A stretch of 7,726 nucleotides of DNA from Lysobacterales bacterium CG02_land_8_20_14_3_00_62_12. Lineage in GTDB: Bacteria; Pseudomonadota; Gammaproteobacteria; Xanthomonadales; Ahniellaceae. The notes under the pieces are model-generated. The model was not told where the DNA came from, searched no databases, and saw only the letters and a program-made list of their open reading frames with translations. This document shows, piece by piece, positions 5,268-7,726 of this stretch (positions are counted from its first letter, which is position 1; every line of letters begins with the position of its first letter). The stretch is from positions 1-7,726 of the forward strand of contig PEUI01000017.1 in the NCBI GenBank assembly GCA_002785585.1, written 5' to 3'. The position numbers and the translations under genes were made by a program.

Positions 5268-6154
5268 TTTTTTTTGTCCCGCAGTTGCTGCAATCCGCTA
5301 CGCAGGCTAGCCACCGAGACGCTGGCGATTTCGCCCTCGGCACTGCGTCGCGGTTGCGTGCTGGCGGGCGCTTGCGCTTGCGCGAAAATCACTTCGTAAC
5401 TGGCGGGCAGGCGCTGCTCTGGATCACGGAACGCTTCGTAGCGCGCCAGCACCGCCTGTAGCTGGTGGCGACCGGTGAGGCCACGGCAACGGCGTTGATC
5501 GGCATTGCTGGCGCCGATGGCTTTGAGTTCGCGCATCAGCGTCAAGGCATCGGTGTAGGTCAACGTGAGGCGCTCGACATCGAGCATCGGATCGCGAAAT
5601 CCCTGCGCCATCAGCGCATCGCCGACGTCGTGCAGATCCTGAAACTGGTTGACGTGCGGATGCGCATCGACCGCCGCCCAGCTTTGCCGGAGTTCGGTCA
5701 AGGTATCCGGGCCGAAGCTGGTGAACAGCAGCCAGCCGCCGGGTTTCAACACGCGGCGGAACTCGGCGAACACCGGCTGCAGATCGTCACACCATTGCAG
5801 ACACAGGTTGGAGTAAATCAGATCCAGCGATTGATCCTGGATCGGCAGGGCGCGGGCGTCGCCGCAAACGCGACGAAACGGCCGCCACCAGCCGAGTTGA
5901 CGGCGCGCCTGGCGCAGCATCGGCAACGCCAGATCGAGCGCGATCACTTCGGCTTTGGCAAAGTGTTTGCGCAGTGCCGCGCTGCCGCTGCCGGTGCCGG
6001 CGCCGACATCGAGCACGCGGGTCGCCGTGGTCACCACTTCGCGCACGCGCTCCAGCAGCGCGGCTTGCACTTCATGCTGCAAGACTGCGGTGGCATCGTA
6101 GTGCCGGGCGGCGCGGGCAAACCGGCGACGCACCTGATCGACATCGAGACTCAT
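5264..6154 (-). CDS. bioC: Malonyl-ACP O-methyltransferase BioC
   Basis: The 296-residue cytoplasmic SAM-dependent methyltransferase methylates the free carboxyl of malonyl-ACP, disguising it so that fatty acid synthesis can extend it to pimeloyl-ACP methyl ester for biotin. The N-terminus VRRRFARAARHYDATAVLQ is the BioC hallmark. SAM motif I is VLDVGAGTGSGS (48-57 and following), with the acidic residue in IALDLALPML (D74), GDARALPIQD (98-107) and LCLQWCDD (117-124). LKPGGWLLF and SFGPDTLTEL further match BioC. Length is somewhat above that of E. coli BioC (251), due to a C-terminal extension of about 40 residues rich in Ala, Gln and Ser. ATG 6154 overlaps the bioH stop as ATGA, implying translational coupling; the longer frame to 6250 lies inside bioH. 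The gene ends in an A8 tract followed by TGA, which overlaps the next start. Confidence 0.93.
   Translation of the reverse strand: MSLDVDQVRRRFARAARHYDATAVLQHEVQAALLERVREVVTTATRVLDVGAGTGSGSAALRKHFAKAEVIALDLALPMLRQARRQLGWWRPFRRVCGDARALPIQDQSLDLIYSNLCLQWCDDLQPVFAEFRRVLKPGGWLLFTSFGPDTLTELRQSWAAVDAHPHVNQFQDLHDVGDALMAQGFRDPMLDVERLTLTYTDALTLMRELKAIGASNADQRRCRGLTGRHQLQAVLARYEAFRDPEQRLPASYEVIFAQAQAPASTQPRRSAEGEIASVSVASLRSGLQQLRDKKK
5267..5275 (-). other. A8 tract with slippery heptamer at the bioC/apbE-like joint
   Basis: The minus strand reads GAC AAA AAA AAG TGA in the bioC frame. This includes the heptamer A AAA AAG in the phase that supports -1 frameshifting in dnaX. The apbE-like frame is exactly the -1 frame, so slippage would bypass the bioC stop and join the two products. 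The same tract could cause transcriptional slippage. It may be chance. Confidence 0.35.
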
Positions 6155-6918
6155 GCCGGGGTGACCTCGCCGAGCAAGCCGATGATCGCTTGCTGGACTT
6201 GATCGATATGGGTGAGAAACGGCGCATGCCCGGCTTTGTCGATCAGGCAACAGCGCCCGCCTGCGGCGCTGGCCGACCAGGCCAGCGCCGCGCTCGGCAC
6301 CAGGCGGTCGCGGCGGCCGCCGATCCAGACGCTGGGGCAGGCAATCTGCGCCAGTTGATCGCGGAGATCGCTGTGCTCGAGTAGCCGCAGACCGGCGGCG
6401 AGCGCCGATAGCGCCGGCTCGCCGCGATCGAACAATTGCGTGCGCAATCCGCGCAGGCCCGCCAAAGCGTTTTCGTCGCCGTGCATTTCCAGGGCGAGAA
6501 AGCGTTCCAGGGTGCTGCGGTAATCGGCCCGCAAATCGGCGCCGAATTGTTCAAAGATCGCCAGCTCGACGCCGGTTTTCCAGCGCTCGCCGACCACAAA
6601 GCGCGGCGATCCGGCGATGCTGACCAGCCCGTGTACCGACTGCGGTGCGTGGATCGCGGCGTGGATGGCGAGCAAGCCACCGAGCGACCAACCGATCCAT
6701 ACCGCCGGGGGTAGTGCTTGCGTCAACCGTTCGACGATGGCGGTCAATTCGAATGCCGCGCTATCGACGCGACTGCGGCCGTGCCCGGGCAGATCGACGA
6801 CATGCACGCGGTGGTTATCGGCGAGCCGCTCGGCCAACGGATGAAAAATCCCGCCGTGCATCGCCCAGCCATGGATCAGCAGCAGATCGGGGCCGTTGCC
6901 GAGGGTTTGTATGTACAT
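6151..6918 (-). CDS. bioH: Pimeloyl-[ACP] methyl ester esterase BioH
   Basis: The alpha/beta hydrolase of 255 residues (E. coli BioH is 256) hydrolyses the methyl ester of pimeloyl-ACP, ending chain elongation and supplying BioF. The oxyanion region is LLLIHGWAMHG (12-22). The nucleophile elbow is GWSLGG with Ser78; the other triad members are Asp204 in GGRRDRLVP and His231 in GHAPF. VVDLPGHGRS (40-49) is also typical. I chose ATG 6918 because MYIQTLGNGPDLLLIHGW aligns with the E. coli N-terminus and leaves a 17-base gap after bioF. A TTG at 6939 overlapping the bioF stop (TTGA) would add seven residues and cannot be excluded. Neither start has a strong Shine-Dalgarno, consistent with coupling to bioF translation. 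The stop overlaps bioC by four bases. Confidence 0.93.
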   Translation of the reverse strand: MYIQTLGNGPDLLLIHGWAMHGGIFHPLAERLADNHRVHVVDLPGHGRSRVDSAAFELTAIVERLTQALPPAVWIGWSLGGLLAIHAAIHAPQSVHGLVSIAGSPRFVVGERWKTGVELAIFEQFGADLRADYRSTLERFLALEMHGDENALAGLRGLRTQLFDRGEPALSALAAGLRLLEHSDLRDQLAQIACPSVWIGGRRDRLVPSAALAWSASAAGGRCCLIDKAGHAPFLTHIDQVQQAIIGLLGEVTPA

Positions 6919-6935
6919 GGCAGGCCGATCCCGGT

Positions 6936-7726
6936 TCAAGCCGCGCTGGCGCGCGCCAGCGCCTCTATCAATGCATCGACCTCGGCCAACGAATGGCTGG
7001 CGGACAAGGTGACGCGCAAGCGCGCGGCGTTGTCGGGCACGGTCGGCGGACGGATCGCGGGCACGTAGAAGCCGGCGGCTTCCAGTTGCTGCGACCAGGC
7101 CATGGCGCGGCCCGAGTCACCGATCAGGATCGGCTGAATCGGTGTGGCGGAGGCCATCAGCCGCAGACCGATGGCTTGGGCACGACTACGGAAACGCTCG
7201 ATCAAGACCGCCAGATGATCGCGCCGCCAGGTCTCCGCGCGAACAATCGAGATCGATTGCAGCGTGGCCGCAGCCAGCGCCGGCGGCAGCGCCGTGGTGT
7301 AGATATAGGGTCGGGAAAACTGGATCAATCCCTCGATCAGCGCGGTCGATCCAAGCACGGCAGCGCCGAACGTACCCAGCGCTTTGCCCAGCGTCACCAT
7401 CAACACCGGCACCTCGGTTGCGGATAAGCCTTGTGCGGCAACGCTGCCGCGGCCTTGTTCGCCGAGTACGCCAAGGCCGTGCGCGTCATCGACCAGCAGC
7501 GTTGCCGGTTCGCGTTGGCAGAGGGCAGCCAGTTCGCCGAGTGCCGCGCGATCGCCATCCATGCTGAACACGGCGTCGCTGGCGAGCAGGGCGGCGGCTT
7601 GCGGACGCGCCTGCAATTGCCGTCGCGCCGCCGCCAGATCGGCGTGGGGATAACGCAGCAATTCGGCGCCGGCGAGGCGCGCGCCGTCGATCAGGCTGGC
7701 GTGATTCAAGCGGTCCTGCACGCAGA
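6936..7726 (-). CDS. bioF: 8-amino-7-oxononanoate synthase BioF, 5' end beyond right edge
   Basis: The 262 visible residues form roughly the last two thirds of a PLP-dependent enzyme (E. coli BioF is 384 residues) that condenses pimeloyl-ACP with alanine to give 8-amino-7-oxononanoate. From the edge: DRLNHASLIDG (4-14) with the conserved His that stacks on PLP; DAVFSMDGD (50-58); LLVDDAHGLGVLG (76-88) with the PLP-binding Asp and His; VTLGKALGTFGAAV with the Schiff-base lysine at 114; SRPYIYTTALPP (137-148); and AIRPPTVPDNAARLRVTLSA (223-242) with the substrate-binding Arg. The frame is open at the edge; the GTG at 7721 is an internal valine codon, not a start. It is the first gene of the bioF-bioH-bioC set seen here; a bioB upstream is likely but unseen. 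Confidence 0.95.
   Translation of the reverse strand, partial: CVQDRLNHASLIDGARLAGAELLRYPHADLAAARRQLQARPQAAALLASDAVFSMDGDRAALGELAALCQREPATLLVDDAHGLGVLGEQGRGSVAAQGLSATEVPVLMVTLGKALGTFGAAVLGSTALIEGLIQFSRPYIYTTALPPALAAATLQSISIVRAETWRRDHLAVLIERFRSRAQAIGLRLMASATPIQPILIGDSGRAMAWSQQLEAAGFYVPAIRPPTVPDNAARLRVTLSASHSLAEVDALIEALARASAA

Noticed and set aside
5465..6202. Plus-strand 245-codon open frame
   Set aside because: It lies wholly antisense to bioC and the bioH 3' end, whose motifs are unmistakable; long antisense frames are expected at this GC content.
6155..6250. N-terminal extension of bioC by 32 residues
   Set aside because: The added residues lie inside bioH and do not resemble BioC; the ATG at 6154 gives the family N-terminus and a classic ATGA overlap.
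6645..7427. Plus-strand 260-codon open frame
   Set aside because: It is antisense to bioH and bioF, and its Arg/Gln/Gly-rich composition with no family motif marks it as a shadow.

Overview
The window looks like the chromosome of a GC-rich gammaproteobacterium, most plausibly in or near the Xanthomonadales/Lysobacterales. The evidence is a bioF-bioH-bioC cluster with 1-4 bp overlaps or short gaps, GTAG-type REP palindromes, and proteins carrying an IPTL-CTERM-like sorting/anchor motif next to a subtilase. No rRNA, tRNA or transposase marker fixes the taxonomy, so this is inference. All convincing genes are on the minus strand and read right to left.

Right part (4.7-7.7 kb): a biotin-synthesis operon. 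bioF (5' end beyond the right edge) is followed by bioH, bioC and a truncated apbE-like lipoprotein gene. bioF makes KAPA from pimeloyl-ACP and alanine. bioC starts the pimeloyl pathway by methylating malonyl-ACP, and bioH ends it by cleaving pimeloyl-ACP methyl ester. The apbE remnant overlaps the bioC stop and lacks the C-terminal half of the family. An A8 tract containing the classic slippery heptamer A AAA AAG lies exactly at this joint.

Middle (3.8-4.7 kb): a monohaem cytochrome c lipoprotein gene preceded by an FNR/Anr-type site (TTGACCTGTATCAA) at an ideal distance from a -10 element. Then comes a gene-poor stretch with an inverted pair of REP-like elements and a possible remnant of a plus-strand gene.

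Left part (1-3.8 kb): the most unusual region, a head-to-tail array of four related units of about 0.8-1.1 kb. Each starts with the same promoter module: a 16-bp dyad resembling a LuxR-type box, an identical 32-bp gap from dyad centre to a -10-like hexamer, and a start codon about 105 bp from the dyad. Each then encodes a signal peptide, a small secreted two-cysteine domain, an IPTL-CTERM-like membrane segment, a basic stretch and a second signal-peptide-like hydrophobic segment. Only the last unit (1..1017, open at the left edge) continues into an I9-type propeptide and the beginning of a subtilisin-like S8 protease domain. The three upstream units stop before the propeptide: two are intact short ORFs, and one is broken by a 1-bp deletion and loses homology even earlier. 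The array therefore consists of repeated promoters plus N-terminal modules stacked upstream of one apparently complete protease gene. It could be a recombination substrate for varying the exported N-terminal domain, a promoter-amplification structure, or decaying duplications.
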